Of a stretch of 64,000 nt of DNA, positions 52,050-63,231 are shown piece after piece (within the stretch, counting starts at the first letter, position 1; every line of letters starts with the position of its first letter). Position numbers and translations under genes: made by a program. Below the pieces are notes generated by a model. The model was given only the letters and a program-made list of their open reading frames with translations, did no database searches and was not told the DNA's origin. Source of the stretch: Silanimonas sp021297925 (GTDB lineage: Bacteria; Pseudomonadota; Gammaproteobacteria; Xanthomonadales; Xanthomonadaceae); assembly GCA_027532825.1 (NCBI GenBank), contig JAPZTL010000009.1, forward strand, positions 1 through 64,000, in the 5' to 3' direction.

Positions 52050-53528
52050 ATGGACCACCACGACAAGGCCAACGAGCGCCGCCGCTTCCTCGCCGGGACC
52101 GGACGCATCGCCCTCGGCAGCGCTGCCGCGATGGCGACGCTGGGCCAGCTGCAGATGGTGCAGGCCGCCACGCGCTCGTCCGACAAGTACAAAGCACTCG
52201 TTTGCATCTACCTGTTCGGCGGCAACGACAGCTTCAACATGGTCGTGCCGAGGACCCCCTCCGCCTACGCGACCTACCAGGCCGCGCGCCCGGCGCTCGC
52301 GATTCCGCAGGGCGACCTGTTGGCGATCACGCCGCAGGCCGGCTCGCAGGGCATCGATTGGGGGCTGCACCCGTCGATGCCCGAGCTGCGATCCCTGTTC
52401 GAGGGCGGGCGGGCCGCGCTGATCGGCAACCTTGGGCCGCTGGTTGCGCCGACCACGAAGACCGCCTACCAGAGCCGCAGCGTGCCACTCCCTCCGGAGC
52501 TGTTCTCGCACGTCGACCAGCAGTCTTACTCGATGTCCATGGGCAGCGAAACCGCCGCGCGACCCGGCTGGGGCGGACGCTTCGCGGACCGCCTGCAGGC
52601 GGCGGGCTATGGATCAACGCTGGGCCTGCCGATCGGCCTGACGCTCTCCGGCGCCAACGCCTGGCTCGCCGGATCCGAAACCGGGATGTATACGCTCGGC
52701 AGCAGCGGCCCCACCCGCCTCGACAGCAGCCTGCGCACCGGCAGCGACGCCCGCGGCCTTGCCCGGCGCACGGCGTTCTCCCAACTCCTCGACGCCGCGC
52801 AGCGCGACGGCTCCGCCCTCGTCCGCGATCACGGCCGGATGGGTCGCCGCTCCATCGATTTCTCCGAATCCGTGTTCAACGCGATCAACGCGGTGCCCGC
52901 GCTATCGACCGCCTTCCCCACGGACGGCCAAGGGCGCATCACGCGCTTCGGCGACATGCTGCGCGCCGTCGCCCGCACCATCGCCGCCCGCGGGGCCCTC
53001 GGCCAACGGCGGCAGGTCTTCTTCCTCGGCCTCGGTGGCTGGGACACCCACGACGGCCAGCCGACCAGCCACCCCGGCCTGCTGGCGCAGGTCAGCCAAG
53101 GCTTGAACGCCTTCTACAACGCAACGGTGGAGCTCGGGGTGGCGAACTCGGTCACGACGTTCACGATGAGCGACTTCGGCCGAACGCTGAACAACAATGG
53201 CGACGGCACCGACCACGGCTGGGGCGGCCATGCGTGGATCGTCGGCGGCGACGTGGCGGGTCGCCGCATCTTCGGCACCATGCCCGAGTACGCCCTCGGC
53301 AGCAGCCGCGACGTCGGCCGCGGCCGCATGATCCCGTCGACGCCGGTCGAGCAGCTGGGCAGTACCCTCGCCCGCTGGTTCGGCCTCGGGCTGGGCGATG
53401 CCCACGAGATCTTCCCCAACCTCCGCAACTTCGGCTCGGGCGCCGACTACCTCCCGATGCTCATCAGCACCAACCGCCGGCTCAACGAGATCGACTTCAC
53501 GCGCTCCACCGGGCGCGGCAAAGGCTGA
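52050..53528 (+). CDS. DUF1501 exported protein, second copy
   Basis: A 492-residue paralogue of the protein encoded at 48259, with the same landmarks (YLFGGNDSFNMVVP, DWGLHPSMPEL, LGGWDTHDGQ, SDFGRTLNNNGDG). The N-terminus has RRRFLAGTGRIALGS, a twin-arginine-like signal. Three bases after its DUF1800 partner. The two pairs look like an old tandem duplication. Confidence 0.87.
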   Translation: MDHHDKANERRRFLAGTGRIALGSAAAMATLGQLQMVQAATRSSDKYKALVCIYLFGGNDSFNMVVPRTPSAYATYQAARPALAIPQGDLLAITPQAGSQGIDWGLHPSMPELRSLFEGGRAALIGNLGPLVAPTTKTAYQSRSVPLPPELFSHVDQQSYSMSMGSETAARPGWGGRFADRLQAAGYGSTLGLPIGLTLSGANAWLAGSETGMYTLGSSGPTRLDSSLRTGSDARGLARRTAFSQLLDAAQRDGSALVRDHGRMGRRSIDFSESVFNAINAVPALSTAFPTDGQGRITRFGDMLRAVARTIAARGALGQRRQVFFLGLGGWDTHDGQPTSHPGLLAQVSQGLNAFYNATVELGVANSVTTFTMSDFGRTLNNNGDGTDHGWGGHAWIVGGDVAGRRIFGTMPEYALGSSRDVGRGRMIPSTPVEQLGSTLARWFGLGLGDAHEIFPNLRNFGSGADYLPMLISTNRRLNEIDFTRSTGRGKG

Positions 53529-53616
53529 GGCCGCGGGCGACGACCACGCGGCGACGACACCAGACGGGGGCGTACGGCTGGTATCCTCTCGACCTCCGGT
53601 CCCCGTGGAGCCCTGC

Positions 53617-54081
53617 GTGACGCGACGCTTCGTGCTGCTCTCGATGCTGGCCTTCGTCACCCTCGTCGGTTGCGCCGCGGGTGGCCCGCCGAAGCGCGTC
53701 TTCCCTCCGGAGGCCCGCATCCAGGAACTCCGGCTGTCGCCCGGCGGCGCGACCGTGTTGCTCCGGGTCGAAAGCTTCAGCACCGTGCCCTCGACCCTCG
53801 ATGCGGTGGCGTTGACGTTGCGGCTGGGCGACGGCACCGACCTCCCGCTCTCGGCCACGCCCGCGACCGCGCTGCTGCCGCAAGCCGCCGAGGTCATCGA
53901 ACTGCCCCTCGCCCTGCCCGACACCGAGCGGCGGCGCATCGAGGATGCCATCGCCCAGCGGCGCGCCCTCCGCTACCGGCTCGCCGGCACGCTCCGCGTC
54001 GACCCGCCGGGGCGTGACCAGCCGATCGACTACGACAGCGCCCTCAGTCCCGCACCGGGGCTCGACGGCGTGATGCGCTGA
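53617..54081 (+). CDS. Lipoprotein, LEA14-like
   Basis: A 154-residue lipoprotein (GTG start with GGAG upstream; lipobox LVGCAA). The mature part is one beta domain resembling the LEA type-2 fold (IQELRLSPGGATVLLRVES ... VALTLRLGDGTDLPL). Xanthomonadales often encode such proteins; role unknown. The frame is open upstream inside the previous gene but only the GTG gives a signal peptide. Confidence 0.7.
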   Translation: MTRRFVLLSMLAFVTLVGCAAGGPPKRVFPPEARIQELRLSPGGATVLLRVESFSTVPSTLDAVALTLRLGDGTDLPLSATPATALLPQAAEVIELPLALPDTERRRIEDAIAQRRALRYRLAGTLRVDPPGRDQPIDYDSALSPAPGLDGVMR

Positions 54082-54165
54082 GCACGCCACGGCGAGCCGC
54101 ATCGCGCCGCGCATCCGCCGAACGCTTCATCCCTCCTCTCCTTTCCGCCGACCGACCCCTTCCGC

Positions 54166-55956
<1,791 letters not shown>

Positions 55957-56269
55957 TCCATCACGCCGGAGGGCCCCGGCCCTCCGGCATTGGCGGCCGC
56001 GAACTGCACCTGCACGACCTCGTGGATGCGCCGCTGCCGTGCCATCGAAGGCGCCAGCATGACGCCCCCTCGCTCGTCAGCTTTCGTTGCGCAACGTCAC
56101 AGCACGCATGGTCAAACCTTCGATACGCTCGGCCGGCGAAACGCGGGACGTCGGATACGTGCTTATGGAACCCCCTTCACGCCTCCAGATCGCCGGTCCT
56201 CCATCTGCCGAAACGAGGTCTATACCGGCAGTCCCGTCCCCATGACCTGACCTGCTCTGGAGCACCTTG
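55957..56269. other. Intergenic region with GC-rich hairpin, no gene seen
   Basis: A strong hairpin (GCCGGAGGGCC / GGCCCTCCGGC, 55965-55988) just after the acyl-CoA dehydrogenase stop, no T-run. The rest, upstream of the chemotaxis receptor gene, shows no coding region and presumably contains its promoter. Confidence 0.6.
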
Positions 56270-58030
56270 ATGTTTCATCCGCGTTTTCCCGGCGCAGCGT
56301 TCGCCATCGTCGCCGCCGTGGGGCTGCTCTACCCCATCCTCGTGCATGCGATTGCCAAACTCGCCGACGTTCCGGTCCAACGCGCGACGTGGCTCGGGGG
56401 AGTGTCGCTCGCTCTGCTCGCCGGCTTTACCCTCCACGTGTGGCGGCGTCGCACGATCGGGGCGGACGAGCTGCAGGGCGTGCTCAGCGCCCTCACCAGC
56501 AGGGACCTGAATTCCGTCGATGCCGCAGCCAAGCGCCTGACGGCCTCCGACGGTCTCTCTTCTGGCCTCAAGGCCGCCCTGAATGAGCGCACCAAACTGC
56601 TGATCGACCTGCGTGAGCGTGGCAAGGAGATCGACGCCTTCGCCACGGCGATCCAGCTCTGTTTCCGCGAGGATCTGCCGGACCCGGCCGCCAGACTTGC
56701 CGCGCTCGCGCTGAGATTGCCGGAGTTCTGGCTGCATCCGGAACATGCGATCGCCTGCATCCGTTATGGGGGAGCCCGCTTCGTATCGATCGGGTTCAAG
56801 GATTCCCCATGGCGCCAGATCGCCCACTTCAGGACGATGGATGGCATCGAAGGCAGCATTGAACTGGCCTACACCTGCGAACTCCCTGAACTTGACGAAG
56901 GCCCTTTCTTGGCCGAGGAACGTGTCCTCATCGACAAGCTGGCCTCGCTGCTTTCAGGCTATCTCGACAGCGACATCGGCCACCGCAATCTGGATGCAGC
57001 GGATGCCGCCCTGCGCGAGCTCAGCGACGTCATGTCGGAGACTGCGCGCGGAAACTTCTCCCGACGCATGCAGCATGACGGTGCCAACTCTGCGCTGAAC
57101 AACGTTGTCAATGGCCTGATCGAAACCCTCGATCAGAACATCGGTACGGTGAGTCGATCCATGCGCTCACTTGCCCAGGGCGATCTGCGCAATAAGGTCG
57201 AAGGGCAGTTCGAAGGCGCATTCGCCGCGCTCCAAGGCGACATCAACAGCACGATCATGGCGCTACGGGCGATGCTGGGCGAGATCCAAGCGGCTGCGCA
57301 GGCCATCGACAGCGCAGCCAGCGAAATCGCCGCCGGCAACGCCGACTTGTCGTCGCGCACGGAGCAGCAGGCGGCAGCATTGGAAGAAACGGCCGCCAGC
57401 ATGGAGGAACTGACCTCCACCGTACGCGGCAACGCCGAAAACGCACGCAGCGCGAACCAGTGGGCCATCGGCGCCGGCGATGTCGCCGAACGCGGAAGCC
57501 GAGTGGTACGCCAAGTGGTCGACACCATGGGCGAGATCCACGGACAGTCTAGAAAGATCGAGGACATCATCGGCGTTATCGACGGCATCGCTTTCCAGAC
57601 CAATATCCTCGCGCTCAACGCCGCCGTCGAGGCGGCTCGCGCCGGGGAACAGGGCCGCGGCTTCGCAGTGGTCGCGAGCGAAGTGCGCACCCTCGCCCAG
57701 CGCTCCGCTTCCGCCGCCCGTGAGATCAAGAGTCTGATTTCAGAGACCGTTGAACGCGTCGACACCGGCAGTCGACTGGTCGACGCCGCCGGCACCACCA
57801 TGGCCGAGATCCTGTCGGCGGTGACGCGCGTTACCAACATCATGGGCGAGATCAGTGCAGCCTCGGCCCAGCAGACCTCAGGCATCGAGCAGTTGAGCGC
57901 CACGGTGACCCACATGGACGAGGCCACCCAGCAGAACGCGGCCCTCGTGGAGGAAGCCACCGCCGCCGCCCGTTCACTGGAGGATCAGGCTGGCCGGCTG
58001 GCACAGAACGTAGGGCGGTTCAGGCTCTAG
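56270..58030 (+). CDS. Methyl-accepting chemotaxis protein
   Basis: A 586-residue receptor. Two closely spaced membrane helices near the N-terminus (about 6-26 and 40-56) leave almost no periplasmic part, so sensing is probably cytoplasmic or in the membrane. Residues about 60-260 are an unrecognised cytoplasmic domain, followed by a HAMP-like segment and the signalling hairpin with IAFQTNILALNAAVEAARAG. No CheR-binding pentapeptide is at the C-terminus. The ATG at 56270, with GGAG upstream, is preferred to the adjacent TTG. Confidence 0.92.
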   Translation: MFHPRFPGAAFAIVAAVGLLYPILVHAIAKLADVPVQRATWLGGVSLALLAGFTLHVWRRRTIGADELQGVLSALTSRDLNSVDAAAKRLTASDGLSSGLKAALNERTKLLIDLRERGKEIDAFATAIQLCFREDLPDPAARLAALALRLPEFWLHPEHAIACIRYGGARFVSIGFKDSPWRQIAHFRTMDGIEGSIELAYTCELPELDEGPFLAEERVLIDKLASLLSGYLDSDIGHRNLDAADAALRELSDVMSETARGNFSRRMQHDGANSALNNVVNGLIETLDQNIGTVSRSMRSLAQGDLRNKVEGQFEGAFAALQGDINSTIMALRAMLGEIQAAAQAIDSAASEIAAGNADLSSRTEQQAAALEETAASMEELTSTVRGNAENARSANQWAIGAGDVAERGSRVVRQVVDTMGEIHGQSRKIEDIIGVIDGIAFQTNILALNAAVEAARAGEQGRGFAVVASEVRTLAQRSASAAREIKSLISETVERVDTGSRLVDAAGTTMAEILSAVTRVTNIMGEISAASAQQTSGIEQLSATVTHMDEATQQNAALVEEATAAARSLEDQAGRLAQNVGRFRL

Positions 58031-58064
58031 AGCCTGAGCGCTCTACGGTAAGACGCAGCGCAAC

Positions 58065-58100
58065 AAAAGAGCCGGTCATCTCACAATGGCCGGCTCTTTT
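58065..58100 (+). terminator. Bidirectional rho-independent terminator
   Basis: Stem AAAAGAGCCGG (58065-58075) with CCGGCTCTTTT (58090-58100), extendable inward. A-run on one side and T-run on the other allow use by the chemotaxis receptor gene and by tRNA-Pro. Confidence 0.88.
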
Positions 58101-58124
58101 GCTTCAACGAGTTGCGTAATGAAT

Positions 58125-58201
58125 TGGTCGGGACGGCGGGATTCGAACCCACGACCCTTTGCCCCCCAGGCAAATGCGCTACCAGGCTGCGCTACGCCCC
58201 G
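58125..58201 (-). tRNA. tRNA-Pro (GGG)
   Basis: A 77-nt cloverleaf with encoded CCA on the minus strand. Acceptor CGGGGCG pairs with CGTCCCG (one G-U). The anticodon stem TTTGC/GCAAA encloses loop CTGGGGG, anticodon GGG. The T loop TTCGAAT is present. Confidence 0.96.
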
Positions 58202-58285
58202 ACCGAAAGGGATTTGCTGTCACCAGCAAGGCCGGACAGTATAGCCGCTGGCCTCGTCCGGGTCGACAGATCGCCGGTCCTGCGC

Positions 58286-58690
58286 TCAAGACCGCAGCAG
58301 CGCGAGCACCGACTCCAACTCCTCGCGCACTTCACGCAGCAGGGCCACGTCGATGTCTGCGGCCGCCGGAAGCGCGTCGGCACTGGCGGCCTTGGCCTTC
58401 GTCCCGACGGCCGGCACCTGCTTCTCGGTGTCGATGCGCAAGCGGGCACCGCCGATGGTGTAGCCCTCTTCGTACAGCAGGCCGCGGATCTGGCGGATCA
58501 CCAGCACATCCTGGCGCTGGTAGTAACGACGGTTGCCGCGGCGCTTCACCGGCTTCAGCGTCGGGAATTCGGTTTCCCAGTAACGCAGCACATGCGGCTT
58601 GACGTCGCACAGCTCCGCCACCTCACCGATGGTGAAGTAGCGCTTCGCCGGGATCGGCGGCAGTTCGCGGTTACTGCCCGGGTCCAGCAT
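58286..58690 (-). CDS. MerR-family regulator
   Basis: A 134-residue regulator. The N-terminal winged helix has FTIGEVAELCDVKPHVLRYWE and the wing RRGNRRYYQRQDV, followed by a helical dimerisation part. No cysteine-type metal site. It is the gene usually found after ihfA in gammaproteobacteria; its target is unknown. Start overlaps ihfA by 20 bases. Confidence 0.9.
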   Translation of the reverse strand: MLDPGSNRELPPIPAKRYFTIGEVAELCDVKPHVLRYWETEFPTLKPVKRRGNRRYYQRQDVLVIRQIRGLLYEEGYTIGGARLRIDTEKQVPAVGTKAKAASADALPAAADIDVALLREVREELESVLALLRS

Positions 58691-58970
58691 AGGCGTCCAC
58701 GCGCTCCTTCAGCTTCTGGCCCGGGCGGAACGTGACGACCGTCCGCGCGAGGATCGGGATCTCCTCGCCGGTCTTGGGGTTGCGGCCGGGCCGCTGGTTC
58801 TTGCGGCGCAGGTCGAAGTTGCCGAAGCCCGACAGCTTGACCTGCTTGCCCTGCTCCAACGAACCGCGGAGCGCATCGAAGAAGGCATCGACGAACTCCT
58901 TGGCCTCGCGCTTGTTGAGGCCCACGTCCTCGAACAGGCGTTCCGCCATTTCGGCCTTGGTCAATGCCAC
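58671..58970 (-). CDS. ihfA: Integration host factor subunit alpha
   Basis: A 99-residue DNA-bending protein. The GTG start at 58970 yields the expected ALTKAEMAERLF beginning. Landmarks are KLSGFGNFDLR and the DNA-inserting proline arm RPGRNPKTGEEIPI. It would pair with IhfB encoded elsewhere. It is 16 bases after pheT. IHF also serves tyrosine-integrase excision reactions, so it may matter for the island. Confidence 0.96.
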   Translation of the reverse strand: MALTKAEMAERLFEDVGLNKREAKEFVDAFFDALRGSLEQGKQVKLSGFGNFDLRRKNQRPGRNPKTGEEIPILARTVVTFRPGQKLKERVDAYAGPGQ

Positions 58971-58986
58971 GTCGTCCCCCGGTTCG

Positions 58987-61368
58987 TCAGCGCAGGCGGG
59001 CACCGCAGTCGCGGGCCAGTCCTGCCAAGGCGGACTGGACGGCGGCTTCGACGTCCGAGTCGGTCAGGGTGCGTGAAACCTCTTGGAGAATCAAGCCCAT
59101 AGCGAGGCTCTTTACGCCCGTTTCGAGGCCCTTGCCGGCATACCGGTCGAAGAGCTGGACCTCCCGCAGCAGCGGCCCCAGCGTCGTGCGCAGGCTGGCC
59201 TCCAGGCGGCTCCAGGGCATGTCGTCAGCCACCAGCACGGCCAGATCGCGCCGCACCGACGGGAATCGCGACAACTCGCCGGCCTTCGGCACGGAGCGGG
59301 CTTCGAGCCGGGCGAGGTCCAGCTCCGCCACGACCAGCTCGCCGTCGAGGTCGAGCGCTTTGGCCAGTGCCGGGTGCAGGTGGCCGACGAAGCCGAGGGG
59401 CTCGCCGCCGAGCGTCACCGCGGCGCTGCGGCCCGGATGCAGCCAGGGCACGCCGGCGGCCGGCGCGAAGGCCAGCGCGTCGGCGGCCGGCCCCGCGAGG
59501 GCTTCGAGGTCACCCTTGAGGTCGTAGAAGTCGACACCGCGCGAGGCCACGCCCCACTGCTCGGCCTTGGCGGAGCCCGTGGCCGCGAAGGCGATGCGAC
59601 GGGTCTCGATCGGCGCGGCCCCAGCGGTGGCCGGCGCGTGGAAGACGCGCCCGATCTCGAACAGCCGCACCCGCGTCTGCTGGCGGGCGAGGTTGCGGCG
59701 GATCGCCTCGACGAGGCCCGGCAGCAGGCCGGTGCGCATCGTGCCGAGGTCGGAGGCCAGCGGGTTCAGCAGCGCGACGGCGCCCGCCTCGAGACCCCAG
59801 CGCTGCAGCAGCGCGGCGTCGACGAAGGCGAAGTTGATCGCCTCGTGGAAGCCCCGGGCGGCCAGCTGGCGGCGCAGGAAGGCCTCCGGCGCGCGCGTCT
59901 CGGTGTGGTCGGCCAGCGGGATCTCGCCGGCCGGCAGCGCGGCGGGCACGGCGTCATAGCCGTGGATGCGCGCCACTTCCTCGACGAGGTCCTCCTCGAT
60001 GGCGATGTCGAAGCGCCGCGCCGGCGGCGTGATCCGCCAGCCGTCCGCTGTCGCCTCGACGCCCATGCCCAGCGCCACGAAGATGCGCGCCACCTCGGCG
60101 TCATCGATGCGCTGCCCCAGCACGCGGGCGAGGCGCTCGCGACGCAATGTCACAGGGGCGCGCTGCGGCAGGTCGGCCTCGCGAACCGCCTCGATCACCG
60201 GGCCGGCCGCGCCGCCGAGGATCTCGAGCACGAGCTTGGTCGCGTACTCCAGCGCCACGCGCGGCAGCGCCGGATCGACGCCGCGCTCGAAGCGGTGCGA
60301 GGCATCGGTGTGGAGACCCAGCTTGCGGGCACGACCGATGATCGCGGACGGCGCGAAGTGCGCCGACTCGAGGAAGACGCGCGTCGTCGCGTCGGTCACG
60401 CGGGTGTCGAAACCGCCCATCACGCCCGCCAGCGCCACCGGCCGGTCGGCGTCGGTGATCACGAGGAAGCCGGCGTCGATCGCCGCCTCGCGCTCGTCCA
60501 GCAGCTTCAGCGACTCGCCGGCGCGGCCGTGGCGCACGCCGACCGGGCCCTTCAGCGTGTCGGCGTCGAAGGCATGCATCGGCTGGCCGAGTTCGAGCAT
60601 CACGAGGTTGGTGATGTCGACCAGCGGGCTGATCGGGCGCAGGCCGCAGCGCTTCAGCTTCTCGGTGAGCCACGACGGCGAGGTCGCGTTCGGGTCCAGG
60701 CCTTCGATCACGCGACCGCAATAGCGCGGCGCATCGGCACCCGCATGGAGCTCGACGGGCAGCGTGGCCGTCGCGGTCGCGGCGACCGGCGCAGCGTCGA
60801 ACGGGCACACCTGCGCGCCGAGCGCAGCGGCCACGTCGAAGGCGATGCCGCGGATCGAGAAGCAGTCGGCGCGGTTCGGCGTGAGCTTCAGCTCGATGCG
60901 CGCGTCCGGCAGGCCGAGATAGGTGCTGAGCGCCGTGCCCACCGACGCATCGGCCGGCAGTTCGAGCAGGCCGGAGGCATCCGGATCAATGCCGAGCTCC
61001 TTGGCCGAGCAGAGCATGCCGAAGCTCTCGACGCCACGGAGCTTCGCCGCCTTGATGTTCAGGCCACCCGGCAGCACCGCGCCGACGGTCGCCAGCGGGG
61101 CCTTCAGCCCCGCACGCGCATTCGGCGCGCCGCAGACGATCTGCACGTGCTCGCCGCCACCGATCGCGACCTTGCACACCTGCAGGCGATCGGCTTCCGG
61201 ATGACGGACAGCCTCGACGATTTCCGCGACGATGACGCCAGGCAGTTCGCCGCCGATCGGCTCGACGCCTTCCACTTCCAAACCAATCGCCGTGAGCGCC
61301 ACGCACAGCGCGTCGCGGTCGGCATCGACGGCCACGTGCTCGCGCAGCCAGCTTTCGTTGAACTTCAT
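58987..61368 (-). CDS. pheT: Phenylalanyl-tRNA synthetase beta subunit
   Basis: A 793-residue subunit. The N-terminal OB-fold (GVIVAEIVEAVRHPEADRLQVCKV) is the tRNA-binding domain, followed by B3/B4 editing, B5 and a C-terminal ferredoxin-like anticodon-binding domain (RFPSVRRDLAVLV). The start MKFNESWLREHV is typical. ATGA overlap with pheS. Confidence 0.97.
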   Translation of the reverse strand: MKFNESWLREHVAVDADRDALCVALTAIGLEVEGVEPIGGELPGVIVAEIVEAVRHPEADRLQVCKVAIGGGEHVQIVCGAPNARAGLKAPLATVGAVLPGGLNIKAAKLRGVESFGMLCSAKELGIDPDASGLLELPADASVGTALSTYLGLPDARIELKLTPNRADCFSIRGIAFDVAAALGAQVCPFDAAPVAATATATLPVELHAGADAPRYCGRVIEGLDPNATSPSWLTEKLKRCGLRPISPLVDITNLVMLELGQPMHAFDADTLKGPVGVRHGRAGESLKLLDEREAAIDAGFLVITDADRPVALAGVMGGFDTRVTDATTRVFLESAHFAPSAIIGRARKLGLHTDASHRFERGVDPALPRVALEYATKLVLEILGGAAGPVIEAVREADLPQRAPVTLRRERLARVLGQRIDDAEVARIFVALGMGVEATADGWRITPPARRFDIAIEEDLVEEVARIHGYDAVPAALPAGEIPLADHTETRAPEAFLRRQLAARGFHEAINFAFVDAALLQRWGLEAGAVALLNPLASDLGTMRTGLLPGLVEAIRRNLARQQTRVRLFEIGRVFHAPATAGAAPIETRRIAFAATGSAKAEQWGVASRGVDFYDLKGDLEALAGPAADALAFAPAAGVPWLHPGRSAAVTLGGEPLGFVGHLHPALAKALDLDGELVVAELDLARLEARSVPKAGELSRFPSVRRDLAVLVADDMPWSRLEASLRTTLGPLLREVQLFDRYAGKGLETGVKSLAMGLILQEVSRTLTDSDVEAAVQSALAGLARDCGARLR

Positions 61369-62375
61369 GCGAACTGCCCCAGGAAGCGGACGTCGTTGTC
61401 GAAGAAGCTGCGCAGGTCGTTGACGCCGTAGCGCAGCATGGCGAAGCGTTCGACGCCAAGGCCGAACGCGAAGCCGGTGTATTTCTCGGGGTCGATGCCG
61501 CAGCTGCGCAGCACGTTCGGGTGCACCATGCCGCAGCCCAGCACCTCCAGCCAACGCGTGCTGCCGTCCGGCTGCTGCCACGCGATGTCCACTTCGGCCG
61601 AGGGCTCGGTGAACGGGAAGTAGCTCGGGCGGAAGCGCATCTCGAAATCGCGCTCGAAGAAGGCGCGCACCAGCGCCTTCAGCGTGCCCTTCAACTCGGC
61701 GAAGCTGACGTTCTCGCCGACGACGAAACCCTCGATCTGGTGGAACATCGGGGTATGCGTCTGGTCGCTGTCGCTGCGGTAGACCTTGCCGGCGGCGATC
61801 ACGCGCAGCGGCGGCGTCTGGCCCTTCATCGCGCGCACCTGCACCGGCGAGGTGTGCGTGCGCAGCAGGCGGCCGTCGCCGCCGATTCCTTGGGACACGT
61901 AGAAGGTGTCGTGCATGGCGCGCGCCGGGTGGTGCGGCGGGAAGTTCAGCGCCTCGAAGTTGTGCCAGTCGTCCTCGATCTCGGGGCCGTCGGCGAGGTC
62001 GTAGCCGAGCCCGCGCAGGATGCCGGTGAGGCGCTCGATGGTGCGCGACACCGGATGCACCACGCCCATCTCGCCATCGCGGCCCGGCAGCGTCACATCG
62101 ATGCGCTCGGAGGCAAGGCGCGCGTCGAGCGCGGCCTGCTCGAGCACCGCCTTGCGGGCGGCGAGCGCCTCGCCAATGGCGTCTCGCGCCTTGTTGATGC
62201 CTTCGCCGACGGCCTTGCGCTCGTCCGGCGGCAAGGCGCCCAGAGCCTTTAGCTGCGCGGTGATGCTGCCCGACTTGCCGAGCAGCGCGACGCGAAGCGC
62301 TTCGAGCGCCTCCAGCGTCGTGGCGGCGGCGATATCGGCCAGCGCGGTGGTGGTGAGGGTTTGCACGTCGCTCAT
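61365..62375 (-). CDS. pheS: Phenylalanyl-tRNA synthetase alpha subunit
   Basis: A 336-residue catalytic subunit of the (alpha-beta)2 class II synthetase. An N-terminal coiled coil is followed by GREGEMGVVHP-like GRDGEMGVVHPVS, THTSPVQVRAM, and the motif 2 to 3 region FRPSYFPFTEPSAEVDI and GFAFGLGVERFAM. Length is standard. Confidence 0.97.
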   Translation of the reverse strand: MSDVQTLTTTALADIAAATTLEALEALRVALLGKSGSITAQLKALGALPPDERKAVGEGINKARDAIGEALAARKAVLEQAALDARLASERIDVTLPGRDGEMGVVHPVSRTIERLTGILRGLGYDLADGPEIEDDWHNFEALNFPPHHPARAMHDTFYVSQGIGGDGRLLRTHTSPVQVRAMKGQTPPLRVIAAGKVYRSDSDQTHTPMFHQIEGFVVGENVSFAELKGTLKALVRAFFERDFEMRFRPSYFPFTEPSAEVDIAWQQPDGSTRWLEVLGCGMVHPNVLRSCGIDPEKYTGFAFGLGVERFAMLRYGVNDLRSFFDNDVRFLGQFA

Positions 62376-62428
62376 GCGAAGCGGACCTGTGGATTCATGT
62401 CATGGGCCCATCCCGAATCCGGGCCCGG

Positions 62429-62461
62429 AAAAAACAAAAGGGAAGGACTTGCGCCCTTCCC
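62429..62461 (-). terminator. Terminator/attenuator-like hairpin between rplT and pheS
   Basis: On the minus strand GGGAAGG (62461-62455) pairs with CCTTCCC (62446-62440), followed by TTTTGTTTTTT. A 28-codon frame (62481 to 62395, minus) overlaps it and encodes a PFCFF cluster, which is reminiscent of Phe-leader attenuation, though its Phe codons lie in the T-run rather than before the stem. Confidence 0.7.
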
Positions 62462-62518
62462 TCGTGTTCGGATTGCCGCATCAGGTGGCGCCGGAGCGCC
62501 GCCGATGCAGTCGCCGAT

Positions 62519-62878
62519 TTACGCCGCGAGAGCGCGCTTGGCCTGCTCCGCCACGGCCGTAAAGGCGGCCGCGTCGTGGATGGCCAGGTCGGCCAGGGCC
62601 TTGCGGTCCAGCGTGACGTTGGCCTTCTTGAGGCCGTTCATCAGGCGGGAGTAGCTCAGGCCGTTCAGGCGGGCCGCCGCATTGATGCGGACGATCCACA
62701 GCGAACGGAAATCGCGCTTCTTGCGCTTGCGGCCGATGTACGCGTACTGCTGGGCCTTGGTGACGGCCTGCTTGGCGACGCGGAAGACCTTGCGGCGGGC
62801 GTTGTAGTAACCCTTCGCGAGGGCGATGACCTTCTTGTGACGGCGGCGCGCCGTGACACCACGCTTGACTCGTGCCAT
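62519..62878 (-). CDS. rplT: 50S ribosomal protein L20
   Basis: A 119-residue ribosomal protein with the usual ARVKRGVTARRRHKKVIALA beginning and IRINAA-like RINAAARLNGLSYSRLM. GAGGAGG precedes the ATG. It normally also represses its own operon translation. Confidence 0.97.
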   Translation of the reverse strand: MARVKRGVTARRRHKKVIALAKGYYNARRKVFRVAKQAVTKAQQYAYIGRKRKKRDFRSLWIVRINAAARLNGLSYSRLMNGLKKANVTLDRKALADLAIHDAAAFTAVAEQAKRALAA

Positions 62879-62891
62879 GGGTCAGTCCTCC

Positions 62892-63089
62892 TCAGAGATA
62901 CGGCAGCATGCGGTCCAGACGGCCCGCGTCCTCGGCACGAACATGGTTCGTCTGCCGCAGGTTGCGCTTCCGCTTGGTCGCCTTCTTGGTGAGGATGTGG
63001 CTACGGTTGGCGTGGCCGCACTTGTACTTGCCGGAGGCCGTCTTGCGGAAACGCTTGGCGGCCGCCCGGTTGGTCTTGATCTTGGGCAT
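62892..63089 (-). CDS. rpmI: 50S ribosomal protein L35
   Basis: A 65-residue basic protein matching L35 (MPKIKTNRAAAKRFRKTASG, HILTKKATKRKRNLR). AAAGGA upstream of the ATG; 13 bases before rplT. Confidence 0.97.
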   Translation of the reverse strand: MPKIKTNRAAAKRFRKTASGKYKCGHANRSHILTKKATKRKRNLRQTNHVRAEDAGRLDRMLPYL

Positions 63090-63231
63090 AACGGGTCCTT
63101 TCGGAGTGCTTGTACTGGCCGGGCGACGGCGTGAACCGTGCTTTCCTTCCTGCCCGAACCGGCGGTGACCGGGCCTCGCTCATCACGGGGCTCCGGGGAT
63201 CCTCTCCCGCAATGCGGGAACCACGAATTAT

